A stretch of 64,000 nucleotides of DNA from Klebsormidium nitens (Eukaryota > Streptophyta > Klebsormidiophyceae > Klebsormidiales > Klebsormidiaceae). Position 1 is the first letter of the stretch. Every line of letters starts with the position of its first letter. The notes under the pieces are model-generated. The model saw only the letters and a program-made list of their open reading frames with translations. It made no database searches and had not been told where the DNA came from. The stretch is from contig DF237227.1 in NCBI GenBank assembly GCA_000708835.1, positions 1 to 64,000 of the forward strand, read 5' to 3'. The position numbers were made by a program, and so were the translations under genes. Positions 24,404-36,700 of the stretch are shown piece after piece.

Positions 24404-27400
24404 CAGGCTGGGGGCTGGGCCCCCGGGAGCTGTGCGCGTGTGTCCCTTTTGCTGAACTAGAACCCGAAAACTTTTGCTTCAGTCTGTTTTGCGCGGACCG
24501 CAGGAGGCTTTGGTACCTCACCAACTGCCGGCCACTCGTTGACTGCTACGATTGCGACGGGCCACCCCCTGCTGAAGCCCTGCTTCAGAGCTGATGTAAG
24601 ATTCAAAAAGGGTTGTGATTGCAGAAGGCCCGAACAACGTTCAATGAAACAGACCTCCTAGATCTGGAACCTTTCTGTTTTTCCCAGACTAGCAAAAACT
24701 GCTTGCCGGACCCAGATCCAAGCAGATGGGTGCTCCCGATTGTCAACGCACAGCAAAGCCCAATCAATTTAAAAATAAGCTCAAACGAGCTCAGCTCTAG
24801 TCCTTTCAGCTTGCAGATTAGCCCACGGTGTTCGCTGTTGTGCATGAACAGGCCGTCTTCTTTTCTAGACTTAGGACAGCCACCTCAAACGAGCCTCGGG
24901 CTGCAGGCAAGCAGAACGGGCTTGGCCCGTTTCCACAGTCACGATGCTTGGAGGAAAGACAGACCACCGCCCTCGTGTGCACGAAATAGGTATTCAATAC
25001 CGCCCAACAACTTCTGCTCGTGTCGAAGATGCCTAGGTATACACAGCTCAACCTGCAAAGCACCTGTGACCTTCCCCACGTTCAGGAACCAGCATTGCAG
25101 CAAGCACTTTGAACAGTCTTCGATCCGAGACTGAAGTTCACCTTGCCTGACTACGGACCCGGTAGCTTCCGGTTCACCAATTTCGAATCCAAGATTGCCT
25201 GGCACCAGGCAAATCTGCATATCGCAGCAAGCGAATCTGTGTCGCTAGAGCCTGGATGTTGCCAACGGCACTCGCCGCGAATTGCTTCTGCAAAGGGGCT
25301 GAGACTGAGGCAAAATAACTGTGTGTCAAAACAGAAATTTGAATCAGGTAGGTACCGGTAGGATACCCGGTACTTACAAGGCAGGTAGCCGGTAAAAAGT
25401 ATCTTAGATGCTTGACCTGGCCCGGCTGGTATCAACCCGGTACCTTCTTTGCTGCTCACCGCTCACTGCTCAGTGCTCAGAGTGAGGTCCCCATGAGGAA
25501 TATTGTTTCCCTCGCATCGAACACCAAACTCTGTCATATGGCCCGGAGGTTTCCAACCGGAGGCAATTGGATGAGGAGCACCCGCCTCAGAGCCCGGTCG
25601 GCGGTACCTTAGAGTGCCTACTCCCCAGCCGGGCGTCTCGAAAGCTGAATTGTAGATCCCCTTCTCCTCTACGGCGACCCTTCTACGGTACACACTTTTG
25701 TTGGCACCGGCGTGTGCTCGAAAAAGGTGGACTGTTTGAACCTACCACTTCTTTGCACCCAAAAAATCTGCAAGACCGGGTGCCCAGCAGGCCACCTTGT
25801 ACCACGTGGTAGTCAATGATTGGCTAAAATTTGACCAGTGACCACTTCAGAATTTCAAGGTGCAACCCAAAACTAGGAACCCCCTATCTCCGGTACCTAC
25901 CTACTACCTCCCTGGCTTTGCCCTGCCGCGCGGGATCCCTGGCATATGCACAACCATATGCTCTTGACCACGCATATGCTAACGCTAGGTTACTGATGGA
26001 TAACTAGGTAGATATGTTCATACAATTACCAGGGGGCAATGAAATAAGTTTCGTCAAAGAACCTTTACCATAACAGTTGCTTTACCGTATGCTGCCAAGT
26101 TCGACCCGCTCACCCTAGATGCGTTGAACAGCGACCGAACAATGACACCGTCATGACACCCTGGGCCGGTCTCACACTCGAATCGTCAATATTGATTGAA
26201 CCTATTATTAAATTTTCTGCAGCAGGCTCCCATATCCACATACAGCATTTTTGCTGTATTAGTAGTACCTGCAGCTGTAGCCACTTTGGTGTTCAAGGCT
26301 TGCGCCAGCAGACTAGGTAACTTTGCTAGTCTCGAAAATACGTCATTGATGACATCAGCGATAGCAGGGGTACGGTACGGTACTTTTAGGATGTGGTCGG
26401 TACCGCCTGGTTCAACCGGGTGCGGTAGGTGCTCGGGGCAACGCGGGTTACAAACAGGGCTAACCACTGATCTTGGTGAGGTTAGCTGGGGGGTTAGGGT
26501 GGGTACGGGTGGGCTCTGGCGGAACGCCTTAGGGTTTGCTCAATGCTTACCCTTGGGGTTTTCGTGTGTGTTAGGGTGTTAACCTTGTGTGACATCATCA
26601 GTGACGCAAATTGTAAGACCAGCAGACTTACGTACCCACGTCGCTTGCGCGCCGTGAAAGTGTTCAACGGTACCGCGCAAGCTGCAGTCTTGCAGGTACC
26701 ATACCCCTACGGTACGTACCTTATGTCCGATGTGGCTGAATAGAACATTTCGATTCGCTGTGCCTCACGAAAAGACGGTCATCTCGACCTTTCCCGCCAA
26801 CCTGGATTTTCAAAGTGCGCCCTTCAAAGTTCAAGTTGGTGCCAGACTGAGACAGCGGACCAAGTAAGGCTGTGGGTTCTCTCTGCCCTCTTGGAAGTTG
26901 GAGAAGGAGGTGGCGGCCGTACCAGTCGCATGCACCTTTCTTGGAGTTCACAAAAAGGGAACGTCGGTGCTGTTGGCAGGTGCTGGATTCGGCTCACCAT
27001 CTGACAGCCTACTAGTCCAGTGGGGGCCGCAGACAAAAACGCAAGGAAGTTGAAACCCAGTTGTTCCACTGTACCGATTCCATAGGTACGCTCCTTGATC
27101 TTGACTTCAAGCAGTATCAATTGCATTAAAGTGTAAATTCAAGGGCAAAAGATTACCAGGCAAAAAGTGTACCAGGACACAGGAGAGAACTTTGCGACAT
27201 GGCAGATTGTTCAAGTTAGCATTTTTGAAGAAATCATATTTTTGCCTGCCTTTGGGTTGCTGGCCATCGGATTATCTTTGGCGGGAAGCGGGTCAGTCCA
27301 AAAGTCAACAGTTGCTGCAACCTACCTTTCACATAAGAAGTGGCGCCTTTGTTGAAGGCGAATCACAGCTCTTTAGGTATGACTTTTAGGCATGCTGATG

Positions 27401-27762
27401 CCCCTGTTCTCGCTGCTTTAGGAGAACCTCTTATGGTGACCCCAATCAGCCATCAATATGCCTGCTTTTCCATCAGCATTCAATATTTTCTTTCTCTAGA
27501 GGGAGAAAACTTTCTACAATTTTCAATGCCGTGTCTTTACATATTTGTTCCTCAATCAGAGGTCTCCCTTTGTGCAGGTGCCTCCCAGTCTGCGGCTCTG
27601 TTCCTGATACTCTTACTATTGTAGGCTGGTTACATTCTAGGGTTTGCAAATCAGGTCAGCTTTTTACGTCGTGGCAAGCCACTCCATCTGTGACCGTTAG
27701 TATCGAAAGGGTCGGAACGTCTCTGGCTCCAGTGAATTGAAGCGATCTTAGATCAGTGCGCT
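24404..27762. other. Divergent intergenic region between GT8 and RAD5-like genes
   Basis: The two genes start away from each other across 3.36 kb. Most of 25.3-26.7 kb is an inverted-repeat element listed separately. No additional gene could be supported; the short frames here lack family features. Confidence 0.5.
25346..26721. mobile_element. GGTACC-rich element bounded by about 27-bp imperfect inverted repeats
   Basis: The left end at 25346-25373 (AGGTAGGTACCGGTAGGATA...) and the right end at 26695-26721 are imperfect inverted copies. Read in the same direction, the right end is AGGTACGTACCGTAGGGGTA. The interior is dense in GGTACC, GTACGG and CCGGTA words, including a GGTACGGTACGG run at about 26370. 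No transposase frame is visible. This fits a non-autonomous DNA transposon or a composite of nested copies. Similar words recur at 54412-54500. Confidence 0.45.
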
Positions 27763-30700
27763 ATGGCGAGCAAAGTGAGCCGCGAAGCCATCGGCATGAT
27801 GCGAGCAATCTTGGGCGAGGGCCCCTCAGAAGCCGAGCTCATCCGCTGCCTTTACATGGCCCGCTCTGATGTCGCCCTCGCAATCAACCACTACATGGAT
27901 TCAGCGAGCACTTCATACGCACGAGTGCCCCCCCCTCGGAGGACGTCTGGGCCCCCCCCAGCTGAAGAAGCCAAAGCGGATCCCCCTAGAACAGGAGAGC
28001 AGGACGAGAGAGCGCAAATTGGGGGTAATGCAGAAGGGCAGACGGAAGTCTATCCTGAGACCCCAGGGAGGGGTGTAGTCGATGGTGAAATGGAGAGGGA
28101 GGAGTGGGGAGGCGGAGAAGGCGAAGAATTGGATGGGAATTTGGGATCTGGTCCGCTCTCTTCCTCCCATCCAGAAGCAAACGCTCGTGCTCAAAGATTG
28201 TCAGGAGACACGGACCACTCCATTCCCGATCCTGCCGCTGGGCAAGCGCTTCCCGCTGGGGAACCTTTCAGAGAGCCGGCTGAGGTCAGAATGCCCGTCG
28301 TTGACATAAGCCAACACAGGCCCCGACTGCCGAGCAAACCGGCACACCCGGGGGGGAGTGTTCGGACGCCGATCGATGTGGGCCCTGACACCGAGCTTCC
28401 AGCGCCCTTCTTAGCGCGCGCTAAGAAGCAGAACCAGCGCCGGGGTGGGTCCGGCGAATGGTGGCTTCTACGGGAAACGCAGGTTGTCGGGTACTCCACA
28501 ACAAAGGGACGTAAGCTCGGGCCGGGGGACGAGGTCACTTTCGCATTTCCCAAGCAGGGAGGGAGCAAGGCGGAGAAGAAGAAGCTTCCGTTCCGGGGGG
28601 GTAAACCTGCTGGCCAGAGCATGGAGATCGTCAGGTTCTCGACCAGTAGGGCCGGTGAGGTGGGGCGTCTGCCGGGGGACTTAGCGAAGTGTCTGATTCC
28701 GCTAGTGGGGGAGGGGAAGGTGAAAGTGGAGGGGCAGTGCATCGCGGCGCCCGACGCGCTGACTATGATGTGCAACGTGGACTTGTCTATAAGGTGAGTT
28801 GCTGCGACGCTTTTGATGAGTGTGCGAGCCAAGTACGTAGATGTTCGCCTTGCAGCTTGCAAATGAGGTAGAAGGAGGCACAGCAAAGGTGCTGGCTGAT
28901 CTCACGAACAGGTGCCAGTGCAGAGGTGTGTTTGATCTGTCGGCGAAAGTTGCTGGCTTGTAGCTTCTTGTCATTGCAGCAGAGATGCTATTTATAGTCT
29001 TGCCCAGGCTCTCTTATGATCTTTTTTGCTGGAGATTCATCCTGGTCGATTCGGCCCTACTTGAGAGTCGCCATCTGCACTTTTCGGATTGCATTTCGAG
29101 GGCGGTAGTTACACACCGATTTACCTGGAGGCAGGTCATGACGAGAAACACATCATCAAATGAAGTCACCCCACCTGTTTATTACCCTTGTTCACACCCC
29201 TCTCCTACCGTAGCGCCAAGGGAATTACCACCTTTTTGTGCGAATAATTAATTTCGAAAGATTTTAGGTTTCACCGAGCGGAATGGATATTTTCCAACAT
29301 TTCGCACAAAAGGCGAATTTGATTTTTTTTGCCCATTTTCCCCTTTTTTCTCAGCCGTATGACAATACTTTTACCATTATTTTTCATTTCGTCATTTCAA
29401 CCTCGGATTTCAAATAGTTTCAAAATTTTCGCACCGACCCCAAAATATTTAATTTCAGGTTAATTCCCTTGGCGCTACGGTACTTCACGATCAAGGTCCA
29501 GGTGGTCTTCTTCCTTTGGAGCATGTGGCAAAAGTATCTAACCCTTGTTGACTCTTTCTGATCACCCGCACCTCGTCGCTGCAGAATCTATGTCAGCCGC
29601 TCCCTCTTCACCAAGCCCGGCACTGGTCCCTCGGCAAACGCCAACTCCGCCCTCTCAGAGACGACCACCGGCCACCCGTTCTCCTCCCTCCTCGAGCAGC
29701 TCGACATGCGCCCGTTCCAGAGGGCCCAATTCACACCAGAGGATTTTTTCACCCGGAAGAGGGCACTTGCCCTGGAAGGCGACGGGAACGAGAATAGGCC
29801 CAAGAGGGCCTGTGTGGCGGGTCAAACGGCGGTGCCGGTCCTAAACGGAGCGGAGGCGGGGACAGAGGAAGCGGAGGTGGTTTTGGACGATAAGGAAGTG
29901 GACCGCTTGGTGGGCAGCTCGGATATGGAGGGACTAGAGGTGAGAGAATTCGTCTCGCGCTCGTCAGCTTTGCTTGGACAGTCTGGGGAGTTTGAAAGAA
30001 AGACGTCAGGCTTGTGTCGAGCATCTTGGGGAAGAAGTCTAGGTTAGCAGGTCTTGAGAGGGGTTTATTTTCTCGGTCTCTGAAGTCGGGGCTTAAATAA
30101 GGAATTCATGTTGGTGCGGAAATATTTGCGGAGCTACCAAACCAGCATCGGACAAAGTGCTGTCGACCGCAACGACCCTTCCTCTGCCTGCCATTTCGCA
30201 GATATTTGCTGCACCTGATGAAGAGTAATAAATAAGGCTTCTTTGATTGATTCAAACCGCCAGTCTAATTTCACAGGAAAGACACTTTGTTGAGCTGATA
30301 GATGAACGCTAGAAAGCCTACTTGTTCGGGGCTCATTGGCAGCTTTCAACCGACTGACCTTAGGGATGCTCCGCCCTTTGGATGCTTTCAAGGCTTTGCC
30401 AAGAAACGATAGGCCCGCACTCGAGCTCTCGAACCAGTGGCAGAAATCGGCTTGTCCGACCCACTGACACTTTCCGATTGACTAACATGAGCTCTCATTT
30501 TTTCGCCATAGGAGATGGAGCCCGCCCCCGAGATGCTCTCCAAGCTGCGGGCGTATCAGAAGCAAGCCCTCTGGTGGATGTCGAACCTCGAGTCCGGGGA
30601 CGGCTTAGAAGATGCGGAGAAGACGCTCCACCCGTGCTGGGAGGCTTATAAGTTATCGGACCGGCGGACGCCGTTTTACCATAACGTGTTCAGCGGAGAG

Positions 30701-33700
30701 GTCACGCTCGACTTCCCGAGCGCGCTGACGACTGCGAGGGGAGGAATCTTGGCGGATGCGATGGGGCTTGGGAAAACGGTGAGGACTGCATCTCTGTTTG
30801 CCATTCCATCTTCCATTTTTGCCTCTTTTGTTTGCACACGCTGTAGAACCTGGATTAAGTTGAGGATCCTTTTCTGCTGCGTTTCTTGTGTCTGCTTCGA
30901 TTAGTTACAAACGGGCGCTTCTTCTCACGCGCTGTTGGAACGCTGGGTTTTGGATCGGGCTTCGATCGTAGTGATGATTGTGCAGCAATACTCCAAAAGT
31001 GGTATTAAATCCCGCCTGGAGACAACGTGTCTTTCGTCATCGGTAGGCTTCCGACAACAAACGGATCGGACTGATTCTTTCAGCTTCTTTTCCAGGTGAT
31101 GACGATATCGTTGATCGTGACGAACCGTGGCAGGGGGGGAGACACCCTCACCGACGCCGCCCGGCCTGCCGGGGACGCCTTCGGGGGGGCAAACGAAGCA
31201 GGCGGGGCCTCTCCCCTGCACGACGAAAATCTCGAGGGGGGCACTGACGCAGCCAGGTTGCAGAGCCACCAGCAGGCGGGGCCACTGAGTCCTCCCCCCC
31301 TGGAGAGCACGAAAGTCCACCCCCTGGAAAGCAGAAGAAAACGAGCGCGGCGAGGAGGGGGCACGCTGATCGTCTGCCCGATGACGCTGCTCTCGCAGTG
31401 GAAGGCCGAGGTCGAGGCCCACGTGGCGCCCCGGGCGCTCTCAGTGTACTGCTACTACGGCACCGACCGCGCGCGCGAGCGGCGGGTGCTGACGTCAGCG
31501 GACGTCGTCATCACGACGTACGGGGTGCTGGCGTCGGAGTGCGGGCAGGAGAACTTTCTGGAGGACGGTCCGGTGCATTCCGTGCACTGGTTCAGGGTTG
31601 TGCTGGACGAGGCGCACAGTATCAAGGCGAGCAAGACGCATTCCGCGAAGGGCGTGTTTCACCTGACGGCGGACCGGCGGTGGTGTCTGACGGGAACGCC
31701 GATCCAGAACAAGCTGGAGGACATCTTCAGCCTGCTGCACTTTCTCAGGTGAAGCGCGCAACAGCCTACAAGATCTGTTCGCATTTGCGGTCTTTGGGAA
31801 CTCCCGTGCTCTGCTTTTGACTAGGTTGTCCCGATGCGAAACAAGCTGGAGGTTATCTTCAGCCTGCTGCATTTTCTCAGGTAAAATGCACGACAACCAC
31901 GCTCCTTCGTTTTCATGGTGATTGCCATTGGAGAAGTGTCGATGTTTCCCCTTTTTTGTATCGCTAGCAAGCCTGGTTCGAAGACAGTCTGCTGCACTCT
32001 GGTAGTATGCGCTACAACCACGTTCTTTCTGTTCATGCGGATTGCGATCAGAGAAGAGAATCCATTCCCCCCCCTTCTTATGCTTCGCTAGCGTCGTAAT
32101 TCAAAGGAAGGTGATGCAAAGAACGTGGATGGGAATACGCAACTGGCTCGCGTACAACCCTAAGATCAATCGACTACTGCGGGTGCCTTTCAACACTTTC
32201 AATGGTAAAGAGCTTCAATCTCTTACATTCAGAAATCTTAAAACCGAGACCGTAAAGCTGACACCTTTAAATTGGTTTCTCAAACCTCAAACTTCTCATT
32301 TTACATCCTGAGTCGATTCCTCTCTCGCAGGGTGGAGCCGTGGGCGAACTGGGGTTGGTGGAACAAGCTAATCCAGCGGCCGTACGAGGAGGGCGACGAG
32401 CGAAGCCTGAAGCTCCTACAGGCGATCCTGAAGCCGCTCATGCTGCGGCGCACCAAAGACACCACCGACAAGGACGGCAAGTAAGGGGCTTACTAATAGA
32501 ACAAACTTGAAGCTTTTCGGTTATTCTCAGATTCTACCCTCTGTTGGTTCTTATTCTCAGAAAGCGAGATAGTTGAAGCCGCTCATGCTGCGGCGCACCA
32601 AGGACACCACCGACAAGGCCGGCAAGTAAAGGTTGGCGTTCAACCGAAAAGCTGCGAAACACATGTCAGACTTTTTTCGAGCTTTGAGCCAATTGAATGG
32701 TCCAGTAGATCCACGTGGTTAGAAAGGTGCATATCAAAGCAGTATTCCGGATTGAGAAGTACCGTACCTCCTACTTGGCGGTACTACAAAGGCAACACTG
32801 GAGGCCAAGTAGGTTTCTGGTCGACGCGCACCCTAAGAACTTCAGCAACGCCTGTAGCCTAACGAATGCTCGCTCAAATTCTGTTTTACTCCTCACTCTG
32901 TACGAAGGTGTTTGAAGCCGATCATGCTCCGCCGCACGAAAGACACCACTGTCAAGGAGAGCAAGTGTGGGTTTGCGGTTTCGGTGGTCTGCCGTATCTA
33001 TAACTTCTTATGTCGTCCGGAAGCCGTTCAAATTGCACGGCATCCACGAAACATGGACCCGGACGGCCGATAAGGAAACTGCAGCATTTTGTGTCTCTCT
33101 TTCACTCTGCAAATTTCGGTGCTCAGAATTTGAAGTATTGGCCGCACATGAAAGTCCATCGCGCTACGACACCCCAAGGACACAACGGGGGAGAACGATA
33201 ACTGACGTCTCACTGTTGCGGCTTAGGCGCTTTTCGTCCAGCCAAAAGGAGCGCTACTTTTCGTGCTGTTCTTACCCACTTGTCACCTTTGATAGATTAC
33301 CTCGTTGTGTTCCTATCTGACTTACCTAGCTTCTTCTTTTTCAGTCCCAATCTGATTTTTCCCTTCCCCACATGGCTGTCCCCAAACTTTAACTAGGACG
33401 AGGGATACTTTTGTCCTGTCTTCCTCTGGTTTGTCCTGACGCACTGACTCACCCACAAACCCTTCTCTTTCCAGCCCCATCCTGGTGATCCCCTTCTCTT
33501 TCCAGCCGACCTGGCAATCGTTGAGTTCGAATTCGACGCAGAAGAGCGAGACTTTTCGGTTGTGGTTCAGTTTATCTTCCGAGATTTCACTGGGTTTGAA
33601 GGATTGATTTACTGGGTCTCGCGCTGACTCCTCCAACCTCTTATTCTTTATCCAGCCACATCCTAGTTCTTCCCCCCCGCCGACATGGCGGTCGTCGAGT

Positions 33701-36700
33701 GCGACTTTGATGCGGAGAGGCGCTTTCTTCTTGCTTCTTTTCTTCCACCGTAACAAAGTGTTTGGGATTCGGGCTGATATATTTGGACTTTCTCCTCCCC
33801 AGCCCCATCCTAGTTCTCCCCCCCGCCGACATGGCGGTCGTCGAGTGCGAGTTCAACGCAGAGGAGCGCGACTTTTACGACGCCCTCTACACCAAGTCCA
33901 AGCGCAAGTTCGACAGCTTCGTGGAGGCGGGCAAGGTGCTGCACAACTACGCCTCCATCTTGGAACTGCTCCTACGGCTGCGCCAGGTGAGCTATTTTTA
34001 TCCTCAAATCTAAAGATTCGGAAAGCTCGAGAAACCCGACACCCTCGACTCTACTAGAAAGTTAAAGCCCTATCATCCTGGAACAGCTGCCCCAGGTCAG
34101 GTCTTTAGGCTCCGCTGGATCTTAGAGCTTCAGAATTGTTGAGGGTCACAATGAGCCGGGAGCGCAAGAACCGCTATCAGAAGGCTTTGAGGATTCGTAA
34201 AGCAATTACCTCACGTGTTTTTGAAACTGCCCCATGTCTGATTGAAAAGAGTTTCTCCTCATTCCTCCCAGTGCTGCGACCACCCGTTCCTGGTCCTGAG
34301 CCGCGGCGACACGTCCGACTACTCCGACCTCGACAAGCTCGCCACGCGTTTCCTCAAGGGCCCCCCCAAACCGCGCAACCCCCCCCGCTCGCCGTCGCCA
34401 ATTCCCACCAACGGCCCGGAGGGATCCCCCGAGCCTGAGGCGGCCGCTGTGAATAGGCCCTCCAAGGCCTACATCACGAACCTGCTGGAGGAGTTGAAAG
34501 CGAAGGGGGGGAAGGTCGAGTGTCCGATTTGCATAGACAGTGCGGAGGACGGGGTATTAACACCGTGCGGGCACGCCATGTGCCGGGAGTGTCTGTTCAA
34601 CTGTTGGCGGTCACCCGCGGGGGGGCTGTGCCCCGTCTGCAGGTGAGGTGCTTCGAGGCGAAGAGTGTGCGAAGCGCATGGTTCCAAGCTTGGGGTTTGC
34701 AATCCCATGGTTCTGAGTTGCAGGCTCGAAAGTATGGTTTCGAAATGTAGGGTGTTGGAACTTGACGGTTTGAGTCGCAGGTGTTTGAGTTGTGGGTCGG
34801 AGAGTTTGGATTTTCCGATGGATGCAGGTATTGTAGGCAGTCCGAGTAAGCTATGGGCTGGGAGCTACAATTCAGACGCTGGTGGGCGCCAGCGGCAAGG
34901 TTCTTGCCCCGTCTGCATATGAAAAAAGGTCCTTCTTAGCAGGCTTGGGGTGTTCGGCACGCAAGTCTGTATGTAATTCGGGAGTAAGGGTTTGCCTGCT
35001 AGAGGTGCTCTGTTAGATGTGTGGACTCGGACCTTTTGTCTCTCTCTTCCTTTTGGCCAGCTTTACAGGCAGCCGCCTCCGCGCTTAAAACATGGCAGTC
35101 AGGCAGACAAATCAGGGGGATGCCGAACGTAGCTCGACTAGCTCTTTCGGTGGCACTGAGGCACATGTACCAGGCGTTTGGATAGCAGAATCCTGTTTAC
35201 TCGCTTCGCAAACCCTTGTTAATGCGTCCGTTAGATCGTTAACCACCCCCTAATACAAGTCTCGGGGCCCAACTCATCTCGGGACATTTTCGCACCAAGA
35301 CCAGCTATATCATTCTCCGTACGGATATACCGTACCAGCGTTTGATTTCGTCAGGTTCGACGCCATATGTCTAATTATGAAACGTTTGCGGCTTTCGGCG
35401 TCCCTAGCGTTACCTGCTAAACAGGCCCATTAGCGGTACATTACCGCCCAGAATATTTTCCAGCTGAATTCGTCAGGCTATATAATCATTTATTGTTTGA
35501 CGAAATCAAACGCTGGTACGGTTATAGTCACGACACTGTGTAATATTTGACCTCGTCCTTTTGCCAGGCAACCGGTGCAGCGCCCCGAGCTGATCACTCT
35601 GCCGAGCGACAGCCGGTTCCAGATCGACGTGGAGGCGCAGTGGCAGGAGAGCGCCAAGGTGCGCGCGCTCTTCGCGCACCTCGAGGAGCTGCGGCCACGT
35701 GGCGAGAAGAGCATCGTGTTCAGCCAGTGGACCGCCTTCCTGGACCTCCTCGAGATCCCGCTCAAAAGGTGCGGGTCGCCGCGCGCTTTGTTTTCGAGAT
35801 TGTCTGTTTGATCGCGTTCAGGCCTCTTTTCCAGCGGTTTTAACTTCCCTTTCAAAAGGTGCGCACCGGCAAGCAAATCGTTATTGGAATGGTTCTTTCG
35901 AATCGTGCTGACGGCTTATCTGACGTTCCTCGTTGTTCGCTGTCATAGTGGGTCATCGGAAAGCGCTCGAGACTTCCATTTGAAGATGAGGTTCGGCGCC
36001 AGGAACAGACGTTTTAGTATTCACTCAATATTTGCGGCTTTTGCTAGATGATGAGCCGTTCAAAGCCTCTCCTTCATGTCAGCTTGTCTCCGGTCGTTGA
36101 AACAAAAAGAAAAACGTTCAAGCTTAATGCCTAACGGACAAGCGCTAAGCATCCGTTTCCGATTGGAGTCGGAGCGCCAATACTCTCAACTTCATCGCAG
36201 CAACCCGCCCAGATGCACTTCTGACCAACCCGATCACTAACCTCGCTTCGTAACTACAGGCGGAAGTTCGTGTACGTGCGCTTGGACGGCACGCTGTCGC
36301 AGCCGCAGCGCGAGAAGGCGATCAAGGACTTCACCGACCGGCCTGACGTGGGGGTGATGCTCATTTCGCTCAAAGCGGGGGGCGTGGGAATCAACCTTAC
36401 GGCGGCAAGCAATGCTTTCCTCCTGGTAAGCTGCCTGACCGACTTCCGAAACCAGCTTCAAAACCCGCATCTTGGAGAAGGAAACTCAAAGGGGACGGTA
36501 TGGGTTTGTTCATCTAGCGGCTTGCCGAAGATTGTGTATGCCAGCGTGCGCGTTTGGAGGAGTCTCGGTCTTTGAACCGAGAGTCAGCATTTCTTAACAT
36601 CTGACTTGTCGCGTCAGAATTGACACTCGAAAAAAGTACGGCCGAATTGTAACTCGGCTGTGCAGACCGGTTAAACACGGACACTTTTGGTTACATGACG

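Noticed and set aside
32572-32966. Extra functional exons encoding [13 protein letters not shown] repeats in RAD5
   Set aside because: They lack their own acceptors and the upstream half of the exon, and including them would duplicate a fixed helicase motif. They are junction copies.
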